A stretch of 64,000 bases of DNA from Trichococcus shcherbakoviae (GCF_963666195.1 NZ_OY762653.1:744001-808000), one strand, 5' to 3'. Shown: positions 24,803-34,779, counted from the first letter of the stretch. Made by a program: numbers and translations. Notes: generated by a model from the letters alone, not told the origin.

Positions 24803-25489
24803 ATGAGCGAAATATGCTACCGAAACGAATTCAAACACGAAATTTCCCAAAAGAACAAAGTCATCCTCACAAGTCGGCTGAGAAAGGTCCTGAAACATGA
24901 TGAGAATTCAGTAGGCAACAGTTACAGCATCAGGAGTCTCTATTTTGATACGATTTATGATGATGCTTATTGGGACAAAGAGGATGGCCGCAGTTACCGC
25001 GAGAAGTTCCGGATCCGTTATTACAACAATGACGCTTCCTTTATCCGCCTGGAGAAAAAAGTCAAGGACGGAGCAGTCGGTTATAAACAGAGCGCCTGCA
25101 TCACGAAAGAAATGGCCGACCAACTTATCCAAAAAAAATATGACTGCCTTGCTGATGCCAGTCACCCATTGCTCCGAGAGTTTTATGCAAAGTGCAAAAG
25201 CCAATGCATGGAACCAAAAGTGATCATCACTTATGAACGGGAAGCTTTCGCCTATGGCCCCGGGAACACGCGCATCACATTGGATTTTGATATGCACGCC
25301 AGCACACAAGTATCCTCTTTCTTCCACGAAGGCCGTATCGGAATAAGGGAGCCCGGGATCGACTGCGTACTGGAAGTCAAATTCGACAATTATCTGCCTG
25401 GATGGATCCAAAGTCTGGTGCAGACAGAAGAAACAAACAGCACCTCGCATTCAAAATACGTAATTGGAAGACACCTAAACCAAATATAA
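24803..25489 (+). CDS. VTC-domain protein (polyphosphate polymerase-like)
   Basis: 228 residues, the size of stand-alone bacterial VTC domains. The tunnel-lining basic and acidic motifs of the fold are visible: YRNEFKHEI, YSIRSLYFDT, REKFRIRYYN, IRLEKKVKDG, VIITYEREAF, RITLDFD, CVLEVKFD and SKYVIG. In yeast Vtc4 this domain makes polyphosphate from ATP; bacterial stand-alone copies are largely uncharacterised. No membrane segment is present. It is followed by a DUF4956 membrane protein after 25 bases, a pairing common in Firmicutes. Confidence 0.9.
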   Translation: MSEICYRNEFKHEISQKNKVILTSRLRKVLKHDENSVGNSYSIRSLYFDTIYDDAYWDKEDGRSYREKFRIRYYNNDASFIRLEKKVKDGAVGYKQSACITKEMADQLIQKKYDCLADASHPLLREFYAKCKSQCMEPKVIITYEREAFAYGPGNTRITLDFDMHASTQVSSFFHEGRIGIREPGIDCVLEVKFDNYLPGWIQSLVQTEETNSTSHSKYVIGRHLNQI

Positions 25490-25514
25490 GAAAATATCCA
25501 GGAGGAATATTGAA

Positions 25515-26189
25515 ATGACAACATTCACAGATATCATTAAAAACAGTTTTTTGGAGGAAACAGCCGATTTTTCCATCGCGGCGGCTTCAGTTTCCCTGCT
25601 ATCGGCGCTCTTCATCGGCCTGTTCATCTTCTTCATCTATAAAAAAACCTACGCCGGCGTCATGTATTCGAAACCCTTCAATACGTCGTTGGTCCTATTG
25701 TCGGTCCTGACCACTTTCGTCATTCTGGCAGTAACCTCCAACGTTGTCCTTTCCCTAGGGATGGTCGGTGCCCTTTCCATCGTCCGCTTCCGTACCGCCA
25801 TCAAGGAGCCGCTTGACCTGGTCTTCCTTTTCTGGTCGATCAGCGTCGGCATCATCCTGGGAGCTGGATTGTATTCTCTGGCTTTCCTCGGATCTGCATT
25901 CATCACGGTCATCCTGCTCGTTCTGACAGGAAAGGTCGATTCTTCGGCCCCTTACATTTTGATGCTGCAGCTGGAGAATGAGAATGCTGAATTGCAGGCG
26001 ACCGAAATCATCAAAAACCGTTTTGGAAAAATCATCGTAAAATCCAAGAGCATCACGGACGGTCAACCGGAATTGATCTATGAAGTAAAAGTCAAGAACA
26101 ACGAAACAAGCTTCATGAATGAATTGAGCGCTATCGAAGGCGTCCAGAACGCCACTTTGGTCAGCTATAACGGCAACCAAGCAGGCTAA
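25515..26189 (+). CDS. DUF4956 membrane protein
   Basis: 224 residues: three or four membrane helices in the first 140 residues, with the conserved segment LGMVGALSIVRFRTAIKEPLD between helices, then a cytosolic domain of about 85 residues of ferredoxin-like appearance. Its function is unknown, but the family travels with VTC-domain proteins and secreted or CotH proteins. GGAGG lies about nine bases before the ATG. It probably forms a membrane partner for the VTC protein upstream. Confidence 0.88.
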   Translation: MTTFTDIIKNSFLEETADFSIAAASVSLLSALFIGLFIFFIYKKTYAGVMYSKPFNTSLVLLSVLTTFVILAVTSNVVLSLGMVGALSIVRFRTAIKEPLDLVFLFWSISVGIILGAGLYSLAFLGSAFITVILLVLTGKVDSSAPYILMLQLENENAELQATEIIKNRFGKIIVKSKSITDGQPELIYEVKVKNNETSFMNELSAIEGVQNATLVSYNGNQAG

Positions 26190-26242
26190 GAAACACGACC
26201 TAACATTAACTAAAAAACCATAACAGACAGGAGAACTACCCC

Positions 26243-28117
26243 ATGAAAAGTACTATAATGAATCTAAAGAATAAACCTCTAACTCAAATGCTCGCACTGA
26301 CAGGCACCCTTGCCTTATTGACCGCTTGCTCCACTGAAGCGAGCACCACAACAGCATCAAGCGACGGTTCGACCACTGAGGCTACCGTTGAATCCACTCT
26401 TGCATCAGACTCCAGTTATTCAGCAAGCAACGCAACAGCCATCACTTTTTCCGACCAAACCATCACAGTCGACGGATCCGGAGCTGCTGCTGACGGTTCG
26501 ATCCTGACCATCACGCAACCCGGCACGTATATCCTCAGCGGAACCCTGAGCGAAGGCCAGGTCCGTGTCGAAACAGTCGATGAAGCCGATGTCCAGATCG
26601 TTCTCGACGGGGCTACTATCACGAATTCCACCGGAGCCGCCATCTACGTGAAAAGCGCCAACTCCGCGACCATCACTTTGGCTGAAGGAACGACCAATAC
26701 TTTAAGCGACGGAGAAACGTACACCTTCGAAGACAGTGAGGATGAGCCGGATGCTACCCTATTCAGCAAATCCGATCTTATCCTGAACGGAACGGGAACT
26801 TTGGGCATCGATGCCAATTATGCTCATGCCATCAAAGGTAAAGATGACGTGACCATCGCAGAAGGAACCTATGAGATCACTTCTGTCGGCGACGCCATCA
26901 AAGGCAGCGATTCGCTCTTCATCAGCTCGGGTACCTTCACGATCGATGCGGGCGGCGACGGACTGCAGTCCACAAACGAGGAAGAAGAAAGCAAAGGAAC
27001 CTTGACTATTGAATCAGGCACTTTCGCGATCACGGCAGCCTCTGACGGCATCCAAGCCGCAACCGATCTGCAGATACTTGGTGGCGACTTTACGATCACA
27101 ACCGGCGGCGGTAGCGCGAACAGCAGTACAGCGAGCGAGGCTTGGGGAACATGGGCAGCACCTTCTGAAGCAGCAGCCACAACTACCACCGAGGAAACAA
27201 CTAGCGCCAAAGGTTTGAAAGCGACAGGCTCATTAGCGATCTCCGGCGGCACCTTCGTATTGGACACATCCGATGACTCCATCCATACCAATGATGCGAT
27301 CCAAATAACGGGCGGAGACTTCACGATTGCTTCTGGTGATGATGGTATCCATGCCGATAACACCTTGACAATCGATGACGGAACCATTAACATCAATCAA
27401 AGTTATGAAGGTATCGAAGCAACCGAAATCACGCTGAATGGCGGAGACATCACTTTGACATCAACGGATGACGGTGTAAACACAGCCGGCGGAAATGATG
27501 CGTCAGCCGTCAGCGGACGCCCTGGTGAAAACACGTTCACCTCTACTGCAGAAGGAGCAGGACTCTTGACCATCAACGGCGGAACGCTTGTGGTAAACGC
27601 GAGCGGCGATGGACTCGACAGTAACGGAAGCATCGAGATGAACGATGGCACCGTAATCGTCAACGGCCCGACCGACAGCATGAACGGTACGTTGGATTAC
27701 GACAGCACGTTCAACATGAACGGCGGTACGCTTATTGGTGTCGGCAGCTCCGGAATGGCGATGAGCCCTTCTTCGACCTCAGCACAAAGCTTCCTGTTCA
27801 CATCCTCTATCCCATTGGTTGCGGATGAAGCCATCCAAATCACTGGACCGGACGGAGAAGTGATCATGACCTTCGAGGCTTCCACAACGGCTCAGTCGCT
27901 TGTATTCTCCAGTCCTGGCCTGGTCAACGGATCTGCTTACACAATCACAACCGGCGGAACAGTTTCCGGCGAATCCGCAACTGGTATCTACGAAGATACG
28001 TCCTTCAGCGGCGGTTCATCCACCGTTGATGTCAGCGCCACAACTGAAGCAACCAGCGGCCAAATGGGCGGCATGGGTGGCAACTCAATGCCCGTATCCG
28101 GTGCGTCCGTGAAATAA
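26243..28117 (+). CDS. Secreted lipoprotein, carbohydrate-binding Cthe_2159-like beta-helix
   Basis: 624 residues. N-terminal lipoprotein signal with LALLTACS (Cys about 29), a Ser/Thr-rich linker, then repeated beta-helix rungs of the form GGDFTI..GDDGIHADNTLTIDDGTI..., with DDGI/GDGL/SDGI turns about every 20-30 residues. This fits the PF14262 group, typified by Cthe_2159, a calcium-dependent acidic-polysaccharide binder with a pectate-lyase-like helix. The C-terminus is Gly/Ser-rich (QMGGMGGNS). No clear lyase active site was identified. It is the third gene of the VTC block. Confidence 0.87.
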   Translation: MKSTIMNLKNKPLTQMLALTGTLALLTACSTEASTTTASSDGSTTEATVESTLASDSSYSASNATAITFSDQTITVDGSGAAADGSILTITQPGTYILSGTLSEGQVRVETVDEADVQIVLDGATITNSTGAAIYVKSANSATITLAEGTTNTLSDGETYTFEDSEDEPDATLFSKSDLILNGTGTLGIDANYAHAIKGKDDVTIAEGTYEITSVGDAIKGSDSLFISSGTFTIDAGGDGLQSTNEEEESKGTLTIESGTFAITAASDGIQAATDLQILGGDFTITTGGGSANSSTASEAWGTWAAPSEAAATTTTEETTSAKGLKATGSLAISGGTFVLDTSDDSIHTNDAIQITGGDFTIASGDDGIHADNTLTIDDGTININQSYEGIEATEITLNGGDITLTSTDDGVNTAGGNDASAVSGRPGENTFTSTAEGAGLLTINGGTLVVNASGDGLDSNGSIEMNDGTVIVNGPTDSMNGTLDYDSTFNMNGGTLIGVGSSGMAMSPSSTSAQSFLFTSSIPLVADEAIQITGPDGEVIMTFEASTTAQSLVFSSPGLVNGSAYTITTGGTVSGESATGIYEDTSFSGGSSTVDVSATTEATSGQMGGMGGNSMPVSGASVK

Positions 28118-28224
28118 ACGCACATCAATAAAATATCTTTCCTAGCCGAGCAACCCGGAAAAGAGTCTAACCATACCCTCTTTCCGGCCATTGGCAAAAA
28201 TTAGCCCCAGAAGAGGTAACTGCT

Positions 28225-29193
28225 ATGAAAAAAAGAAAAAAACTAAAGAAAAAATATGCACTTTTCCTGTCTACTTTGTTCCTTGTGGGCTGCGTCAAGT
28301 TCCTATTGTGGGACTTAGCGAAATCCCAAGAAGGGGAAAGTTCCGCATCAGCCCAGACCTTGACGACGGATGTCGCGTACGCGGTTGATGAAATGCAGGA
28401 AGCGGATGAAAACAGTGTGGCTGAAGCAAATGCGCTTCTCCAGAGCAGCACGATCATGACGACAGCCGGAGAGGATTTGGCGGCGGATTTGGATGAACTG
28501 AATGCTGCCTACCCTGACCAGCTTGGCTTTGTCCTCATCAATGAGCAGACCGGAGAAGCAATTACGACCAATGAATCCCGCGTCTTCACTAGCGCGAGCC
28601 TCTACAAACTGTTTTTGACGTATGCCATCCTCACCCAAGTCGATGCCGGCACACTCTCGTTGGAAGACCAGATGGCTGACGGCGCGACCATTGACGATTA
28701 CCTGACCAGCACCATCACCGTTTCAGACAATGAAACGGCTAAGGAACTCGCCTATCTGATCGGATGGGACAACATCGAAAGCTTCATCCATGATCAGGGC
28801 TTCGTTTCAACGAGTTTTAACCCTTATCTGGAATCCGACGGTGTCTATTACAACGGAGACTTGGAAACAACGCCAGCAGAAGTCGCTTTCTTGTTGGAAC
28901 GTTTGTTGGATGGCGAATTGCTTTCAGAATCCAGCACCGAATACTTTCTAGGACTCTTGGGCGATCAGCAGCTCGTCTATGCATTGAACATTGGCCTTAC
29001 CGATGAAGTAACCTTTGCGCATAAAACCGGCTTGTTGACTGACGTATCCCACGATGCTGGGATCCTGTCGATGGACGGTCAGAATTACATCGTAGCCGTC
29101 TTGACGGATGGTTGGCTGAACGCGACCGATGACGCGACCCCAGTGTTCGAGGGAATCGGCTCGGCAGTGATGACTTACTTATATGCACAATAA
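28225..29193 (+). CDS. Class A beta-lactamase-like serine hydrolase, membrane-anchored
   Basis: 322 residues. A very basic N-terminus (MKKRKKLKKKYA), a hydrophobic helix with VGC, and a linker rich in Glu and Ala. The catalytic domain has SxxK as SLYK in FTSASLYKLF, SDN as VSDNETAKEL and KTG as AHKTGLL, in the order of class A enzymes. The omega-loop Glu is not clear. Many such Lactobacillales proteins are cell-wall-related and do not confer resistance, so hydrolysis of drugs should not be assumed. It follows the lipoprotein gene by about 107 bases containing a CCGGAAAGAG-type hairpin without a T run, so it may be co-transcribed. Confidence 0.85.
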   Translation: MKKRKKLKKKYALFLSTLFLVGCVKFLLWDLAKSQEGESSASAQTLTTDVAYAVDEMQEADENSVAEANALLQSSTIMTTAGEDLAADLDELNAAYPDQLGFVLINEQTGEAITTNESRVFTSASLYKLFLTYAILTQVDAGTLSLEDQMADGATIDDYLTSTITVSDNETAKELAYLIGWDNIESFIHDQGFVSTSFNPYLESDGVYYNGDLETTPAEVAFLLERLLDGELLSESSTEYFLGLLGDQQLVYALNIGLTDEVTFAHKTGLLTDVSHDAGILSMDGQNYIVAVLTDGWLNATDDATPVFEGIGSAVMTYLYAQ

Positions 29194-29448
29194 AACAAAA
29201 CCACATGCCGAAAGCTTGGTCATTCGGAATATTTTTTCGGACCCCAAGCTTTCGCTATACAGCAACGAATTTTAGCGGATAAACCTCTCATTATAATCTC
29301 GAAACCATAGCCAACAAAAGGCTTATCATTAGCTATCTGCCCTGAGTTGCGGTAAGGTATGGAGGTACTATCTATTTGCTGACGTTAATATTTTTTATAG
29401 CCAGCTCAAATCCAAGCCAGTACAGGTATACTTCCAGGAGGAGAACAT

Positions 29449-30045
29449 ATGAAATTACAAGTAGAGAAACGCGAAAAAGTTGGCTCATCTGCAGCGAAGC
29501 GTGCACGATTGGACAAGAAACTCACTGCAGTCATCTATGGTAAAGATGTTGAAGCAACTCCAGTATTACTTGATGCAAAAGATTTTGACGAAGTGCTTAA
29601 GCAATTAGGTAAAAATGCAATCTTTGAAGTCAGCATATCCGATGGAAAAACGATGCAAGTCATCCTTAAGGACATCCAACAGGCTGCCCTTAAGAACGAG
29701 ATCCAAAACGTCGAATTGCAAGTAATCACAAAAGGTCAAAAATTGACGATGACTGTTCCGATTCACTTGGTCGGTAGTGAGGACGTCAAAGAAGGTGTCT
29801 TGACTCAAACATTGAACGAATTGGAAATCGAAACGGAAGCTACCAATGTCCCTACTGAATTCCAAATCGCTGTGAATGAAATGACCATCGGTGATACTTT
29901 AACAGTTGCTGATATCAAAGTCGATGCCGACATTACAGTCCTTACGGATCCAGAAGAGGCAGTTGTTGTCCTTTCTGCTCCAGTAGCCGAAGAGGTTGCA
30001 GAGGAAGAAGCTCCAACCGAAGAAGCTGAAAAAGTAACTGAATAA
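29449..30045 (+). CDS. rplY: 50S ribosomal protein L25/general stress protein Ctc
   Basis: 198 residues: N-terminal 5S-rRNA-binding L25 domain (VEKREKVGSSAAKRARLDKKLTAVIYGK) and C-terminal TL5/CTC beta domain, ending in a Glu/Ala-rich acidic tail. The protein binds 5S rRNA on the large subunit; the longer CTC form is often stress-induced. GGAGGAG precedes the ATG. The 255-base gap upstream has a hairpin (CGAAAGCTTGG/CCAAGCTTTCG, about 29209-29253) without a T run and no other gene. Confidence 0.93.
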   Translation: MKLQVEKREKVGSSAAKRARLDKKLTAVIYGKDVEATPVLLDAKDFDEVLKQLGKNAIFEVSISDGKTMQVILKDIQQAALKNEIQNVELQVITKGQKLTMTVPIHLVGSEDVKEGVLTQTLNELEIETEATNVPTEFQIAVNEMTIGDTLTVADIKVDADITVLTDPEEAVVVLSAPVAEEVAEEEAPTEEAEKVTE

Positions 30046-30120
30046 TTTTCAAATCAGATAAGCTTAAAACCTTGATTGGCACACTTACAGGTCTCATCAA
30101 GTTTAGGCTTACCTGCACAA

Positions 30121-30163
30121 CAAAAAAGTTTCGGTTTTGAAGTTCAAAACCGAAACTTTTTTT
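30121..30163. terminator. Bidirectional terminator between L25 and NUDIX genes
   Basis: AAGTTTCGGTTTTGAA and TTCAAAACCGAAACTT form a long perfect stem with A and T runs on both sides, serving the two convergent genes. Confidence 0.92.
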
Positions 30164-30196
30164 GTGCATACCCAATTAATACCTGAACTATACTGC

Positions 30197-30718
30197 TTAG
30201 GAATTCTTCAAAGCAATAAGTGGCTCCAACCCATGGCTTTTCCCCAAATAGTTTTCCAGGAAGCGCTGAGCCAAACTGCCTTTTTTGATGTTGGCCCGCG
30301 CAGCTTCGATGGAAAACCATTCCGCCTGATCCACTTCATCCGTCATGCCATTAAGGCCCTCGCTCGCGACGATACAGGAAAAATTCAGCATCAAGGTGTT
30401 ATTTTTTTCAAAATACTCGCTTTTGTTGTAGCGCAAGCCGACCGTTTTAAGTCCAAGCTCCTCGGCGATTTCACGGGTTGCAGCTTGCTCCGCATCTTCG
30501 CCCTTATTGACGTATCCCGCACAGAGAATATAATCTGCCCCACCGTACTGCTTGATCAACAAAATTTTATCCTGTTCCTTGTTCAAGATGACCATGCTGA
30601 CAGCCGTGTTGAACACAGGGAATCGATATCCCTCGCAACTGTTGCAATAAGGGATATTCCCTTCATTTTCCAGATGTTTCGCTTCCAGTTCTGTTCCGCA
30701 TTCCATGCAATAATTCAT
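30197..30718 (-). CDS. NUDIX hydrolase with zinc ribbon
   Basis: 173 residues. A zinc ribbon MNYCMECG ... YCNSCEGY occupies residues 1-30, as in NADH pyrophosphatase-like enzymes. The NUDIX box appears as GYVNKGEDAEQAATREIAEELGL, with the REIxEE core. It likely hydrolyses a nucleoside diphosphate derivative; the NADH-specific SQPWPFPxS motif is not seen, so NudC identity is not claimed. It is convergent with L25. Confidence 0.9.
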   Translation of the reverse strand: MNYCMECGTELEAKHLENEGNIPYCNSCEGYRFPVFNTAVSMVILNKEQDKILLIKQYGGADYILCAGYVNKGEDAEQAATREIAEELGLKTVGLRYNKSEYFEKNNTLMLNFSCIVASEGLNGMTDEVDQAEWFSIEAARANIKKGSLAQRFLENYLGKSHGLEPLIALKNS

Positions 30719-31026
30719 CTAATTGGTACTCCCTTTCCGATTATGATTCCGTTTGCTCCTTCTAAAACCGTTACCCCACTGCAAAACTCATAGGACAATA
30801 TGGGATATTATAGCACGCCGGCCTTGACTTTCTTTCCTTTATCCTTAAATATATTTCTCAAAAAAATCCCTAACTTATTGGTCGTAACGTTTGTCCTCCG
30901 TCAGTAATCGCACTAAAATAGGATTATCAAGTGGAATAATTCCTTATGTATATTCACACTGTTTTTAGCCGCCCAGTTCAAATGCCTTCTGCTTCGGGAA
31001 GATTATTATCAAGCGAGGGGATCACA

Positions 31027-32259
31027 ATGGAAGAAGACGTCAAAAAAAGCACCCGCGAAGAAGTATTGGAGCACCGCCAAGCAATTTTGAAGGATCTGAT
31101 TCTTCGCCTTCATGCAGGTGATGACTACGAACAGATCAAGAAGGAATTCAAGGAACATTTCGCGACGGTCAGCGCTCTGGAAATTTCGATGATGGAACGG
31201 AGACTGATCGAACAAGGCATCGCAGTCGAGGAAATCCAGCGTCTTTGCTCGATCCACGCCGATTTATTTGCCGATGCAGTGACTTATGGACAAGCCCCCT
31301 CTCCGGATAGCGAGAAACCGGGGCATCCGATCCGGGTGCTGAAGGAAGAAAACGTGGCCATCGAAGCGACGCTCGACCGGATTGCGCGCCTTTTGGAAAG
31401 TTATCTGGTTGAGCATGATTCAGCTCTGAAAACCGGACTGCTCAAGCAACTGGATATCCTCTGGGGCTTCGACAAGCATTATGCGCGCAAAGAGTACGCC
31501 ATTTTCCCGATCATGGAGCGCTACGGCATGACTGCCCCACCGAAAGTTATGTGGGGGGTGGACGACGAAATCCGGGGACTGTACAAGAAATTGAAACAGA
31601 TGGTGGAAGGCGGGCAGCTTGACAACCTCAAAGTGACTTTCGAAACACTGCAGCAGGAAATGAAGGAAATGTTCATTAAAGAGGAAGATATCCTCTTGCC
31701 GATGGTATCCGATTCTTTCACTGAAGATGATTGGCTGAAGATTGCGGCTGAATCAAATGAAATCGGCTATTGCATCGTCCACCCGGAATCGCAATGGCTG
31801 CCTGAACGCGCCGCTTTTGAAACTGGAGAAGCAATGGGTTCCATTCCGGAAGGCAACATCGCCTTCGGGACCGGCTTCCTAACGGTGAAAGAGCTGGAAA
31901 AGATGTTGAACCGATTACCCTTGGAGCTCACCTTCATCGATGCGGATGGGATCGTGAAATATTACAATGACGGGCCGGGAGAAAAGATTTTCATGCGCAC
32001 GAAATCCGCGTTGGGAAGGCAAGTCGAAAACTGCCATCCGCCAAAAAGCGTTGCGCTCATGAAGCAATTGGTCTCGGATCTGAAATCCGGAAAGAAAGAC
32101 CAGGAAACCATGTGGTATGAGGAAAGCGGAAAGTTCATAGTCGTGAATTATTGCGCGCTCCGGGATGAAGACGGCGCCTATCTGGGTGTTCTGGAATATG
32201 TGCAGGAGGCTCAGTCAATCCGCGATTTGACAGGGGAAAAACGCAACCTTTCCGAGTGA
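31027..32259 (+). CDS. DUF438 / hemerythrin / PAS protein
   Basis: 410 residues from ATG at 31027 (GAGGGG upstream); an earlier in-frame ATG at 30946 lacks a ribosome site. Residues about 15-85 are DUF438, about 95-245 a hemerythrin-like bundle with His/Glu metal ligands (HPIRVL, FDKHYARKEYAIFP, MFIKEEDILLPM), and about 285-405 a PAS domain (LELTFIDADGIVKYYNDGPGEKIF). Such proteins are suspected sensors or carriers for oxygen, NO or iron. It is convergent with the feo operon, which fits an iron-related role. Confidence 0.88.
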   Translation: MEEDVKKSTREEVLEHRQAILKDLILRLHAGDDYEQIKKEFKEHFATVSALEISMMERRLIEQGIAVEEIQRLCSIHADLFADAVTYGQAPSPDSEKPGHPIRVLKEENVAIEATLDRIARLLESYLVEHDSALKTGLLKQLDILWGFDKHYARKEYAIFPIMERYGMTAPPKVMWGVDDEIRGLYKKLKQMVEGGQLDNLKVTFETLQQEMKEMFIKEEDILLPMVSDSFTEDDWLKIAAESNEIGYCIVHPESQWLPERAAFETGEAMGSIPEGNIAFGTGFLTVKELEKMLNRLPLELTFIDADGIVKYYNDGPGEKIFMRTKSALGRQVENCHPPKSVALMKQLVSDLKSGKKDQETMWYEESGKFIVVNYCALRDEDGAYLGVLEYVQEAQSIRDLTGEKRNLSE

Positions 32260-32305
32260 AGTCTGTTTGTTCTTTTCACCGGAGATTCCACTCTTTTCTC
32301 CAGAT

Positions 32306-32353
32306 AAAAAGTCGGTGACTCAATCGTTTTTGATTGAGTCACCGACTTTTTTT
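32306..32353. terminator. Bidirectional terminator between DUF438 and feo genes
   Basis: AAAAAGTCGGTGACTCAATC and its complement form a perfect stem of about 20 bp with a short loop and seven T's. Confidence 0.93.
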
Positions 32354-32367
32354 GGTGTTCATTTTTA

Positions 32368-32628
32368 TTATTTGATGATTTGGGAGGTCGGGCAGTGCTT
32401 TTCTGCCGACGCGCTTTCTTGCACAACACCGAGATGGACCATCAGTGCGGTCCCAGCGATACAGTCGGCCTCAGCTTCTACCGGAGTAGGATCATTCATC
32501 GGGCAAACTGTTACGGTGCAAGCATTGCATTTTTTTCTGCCGCTCGCAATCAAACGGATTTGACGGAATAAGATGTACCCCATCAAGGTCATAAACAACA
32601 ACAAAACGATCCAAGATTGAACATTCAT
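32368..32628 (-). CDS. FeoB-associated Cys-rich membrane protein
   Basis: 86 residues: one membrane helix (residues about 5-24), then KKCNACTVTVCPM and more Cys (CIAG, HCPTS). This matches the FeoB-associated Cys-rich family (PF12669), found after feoB in many Firmicutes and thought to assist Fe(II) transport. It lies 18 bases after feoB in the same operon. Confidence 0.85.
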   Translation of the reverse strand: MNVQSWIVLLLFMTLMGYILFRQIRLIASGRKKCNACTVTVCPMNDPTPVEAEADCIAGTALMVHLGVVQESASAEKHCPTSQIIK

Positions 32629-32646
32629 AGGTTATTCCTCCTCTTC

Positions 32647-34779
32647 CTATTTGACCATCGGTTTCGCCAAGCTTCCCCAGATCGGCGAAGCTTTTTTAGG
32701 CGCGGGTCTGACGACCAAGAACACCAATATCGCCGCTGCTGCGGCCGCTATGCTGGCTCCCGCCCCGAAAGGCGTGCCCAACACGAGGACAGCTCCGAGC
32801 TGATTGATGATGAAGGCCAAGACATAAGCCAAAGTAGTTTGATACAAGACGCCGAAAAGCGTCCATTTAGCGCTGCCGAATTCGGTGCGCATCGCTCCGA
32901 CAGCCGCGAAACACGGCATGCAAATCATATTGAACACAAGGAACGATACGGCGCTGACCGGGTTGAACAGTGTGCTGAATGCGGCAGCTACCTCCGCTTC
33001 CGAACCTGTTGTGTTCATCAGCACACCAAATGTGCCGACAACATTTTCCTTCGCTATCAAACCTTGGATGGTCGCCACTGTCGCTTGCCAAGATCCGAAG
33101 CCCAATGGCGCGAAGAAAACAGCAACCGCACCGCCGATCTGAGCCAGGATGCTTTGGTCGCCTTCAACCGTCATCTGCATTTGCCAGTTGAAGGAAGAAA
33201 GGAACCAGATCAAACTCGAACTCAAAAAAATGACGGTCCCGGCATTTTTTACGAATGCCATGCAGCGGGCTCCAACCGCGCGGAAAATGCTTTTCCATTG
33301 CGGCCAGTGATACATCGGCAACTCCATGACGAATGGCGATGCTTCCCCGGAAAAGATGGCTGTCTTACGCAACAGCACACCGGAAAAGATGACAGTCGCA
33401 ATCCCCAACAGGTACATCGACAAGGCCACCCAGGATGCGCCGCCGAAAATGGCATTCGCAATCAGGGCGATGACCGGCAGTTTCGCACCGCATGGGATGA
33501 AGGAAGTGGTCAGAATCGTCATACGGCGGTCCTGTAGATTTTCGATCGTGCGGGAAGCCTGGATGCCCGGAACCGAGCAACCGGAACCGATCAGCAAGGG
33601 AATGAACGATTTACCCGACAGACCGAAGCCGCGGAATACCCTATCCATCACGAAAGCGACGCGGGCCATATAGCCACTGTCCTCCAGCAATGTCAAGCAG
33701 AGGAACAAGGCGGCCATCTGCGGCAGGAAGCCAAGAACTGCGCCTACTCCTCCGATGGCACCATCGACTACGAGACTGCTGACTGCTGGATGGATGTCGA
33801 TGCTGTCGAAGAACGTTTGCACAGCCTCAGGAACGATGCTTCCGAACAACACATCGTTTACCCAGTCAGTCCCCCACGTCCCCACAGTTGTGATGGCGAA
33901 GTAGTAGACCGCATACATGATCAGGACGAAAACCGGCAACCCAAGCCAGCGGTTCGTTACGATATGATCAATCACGACTGAGAAGGAGGCTTTTTCGCTA
34001 TTTTTCACGAGCACTTGGCGCGTAATTTTCGTCACAAATTTATAGCGTTCGTTAATCAGGATTGCTTCGGAGTCGTCGTCCAATTCCTTTTCATAACGGC
34101 TGAGCAGACCTTCCATGACAGCTTGGCCTTCTTCGGGAATCGCAAGTTTTCCGGCAGTTTGTCTGTCCCTTTCGAAAAGCTTGATGCTGTAGTAGCAACG
34201 TAATTTTTTCGGAACCAATGGCGCAAGAATTTCTTCGATCGTATCAAGGATGCTTTCCACAACGATACTGTATGTAATCGGTTCTGCTACTGATATAGGT
34301 TCAGCGATGGCCTTGAACAACTCTTCCAATCCGCTTTCCTTCAGTGCCGAAATCGTTACGAACGGCAATCCGAATGCGCGCGACAAACCGGCGACGTCCA
34401 GTTGATCGCCCCTTTTCTCGACGATGTCCATCATATTGAGAACAACGACAATCGGCAGATGCAATTCCATCAATTGGGTAGTCAGGTAGAGATTTCGCTC
34501 CAGATTGGAGGCATCGACGATATTGATGATCAGATCCGGTGCATCCAGCGTAAGATAATCGCGCGTGACGATTTCCTCGATTGTGTAAGGGGAAAGCGAA
34601 TAGATGCCCGGCAGATCGATGACCTGCGTTTTGCCGTCATGCAGTAGCGTGCCGGCCTTCTGTTCGACGGTAACCCCTGGCCAGTTGCCGACGCGTTGGG
34701 TGGAACCTGTCAAATGGTTGAATAGAGTCGTTTTCCCGCTGTTGGGATTTCCGACCAGCGCTATGGTTTTCCCCATCAT
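32647..34779 (-). CDS. feoB: Ferrous iron transporter B
   Basis: 710 residues. The N-terminal G domain has VGNPNSGKTTLFN (G1), VEQKAG...(G2 region), DLPGIYSL (G3) and LNMMDIV (G4). A helical GDI-like domain follows, then the membrane core with two Gate repeats (IGGVGAVLGFLPQMAALFLCLTLLEDSGYMAR, and AVGARCMAFVKNAGTVIFL) and SGCSVPGI. It imports Fe(II), with GTP hydrolysis as control or drive. The ATG overlaps the feoA stop codon and uses AGGAGGG within feoA. Confidence 0.96.
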   Translation of the reverse strand: MMGKTIALVGNPNSGKTTLFNHLTGSTQRVGNWPGVTVEQKAGTLLHDGKTQVIDLPGIYSLSPYTIEEIVTRDYLTLDAPDLIINIVDASNLERNLYLTTQLMELHLPIVVVLNMMDIVEKRGDQLDVAGLSRAFGLPFVTISALKESGLEELFKAIAEPISVAEPITYSIVVESILDTIEEILAPLVPKKLRCYYSIKLFERDRQTAGKLAIPEEGQAVMEGLLSRYEKELDDDSEAILINERYKFVTKITRQVLVKNSEKASFSVVIDHIVTNRWLGLPVFVLIMYAVYYFAITTVGTWGTDWVNDVLFGSIVPEAVQTFFDSIDIHPAVSSLVVDGAIGGVGAVLGFLPQMAALFLCLTLLEDSGYMARVAFVMDRVFRGFGLSGKSFIPLLIGSGCSVPGIQASRTIENLQDRRMTILTTSFIPCGAKLPVIALIANAIFGGASWVALSMYLLGIATVIFSGVLLRKTAIFSGEASPFVMELPMYHWPQWKSIFRAVGARCMAFVKNAGTVIFLSSSLIWFLSSFNWQMQMTVEGDQSILAQIGGAVAVFFAPLGFGSWQATVATIQGLIAKENVVGTFGVLMNTTGSEAEVAAAFSTLFNPVSAVSFLVFNMICMPCFAAVGAMRTEFGSAKWTLFGVLYQTTLAYVLAFIINQLGAVLVLGTPFGAGASIAAAAAAILVFLVVRPAPKKASPIWGSLAKPMVK

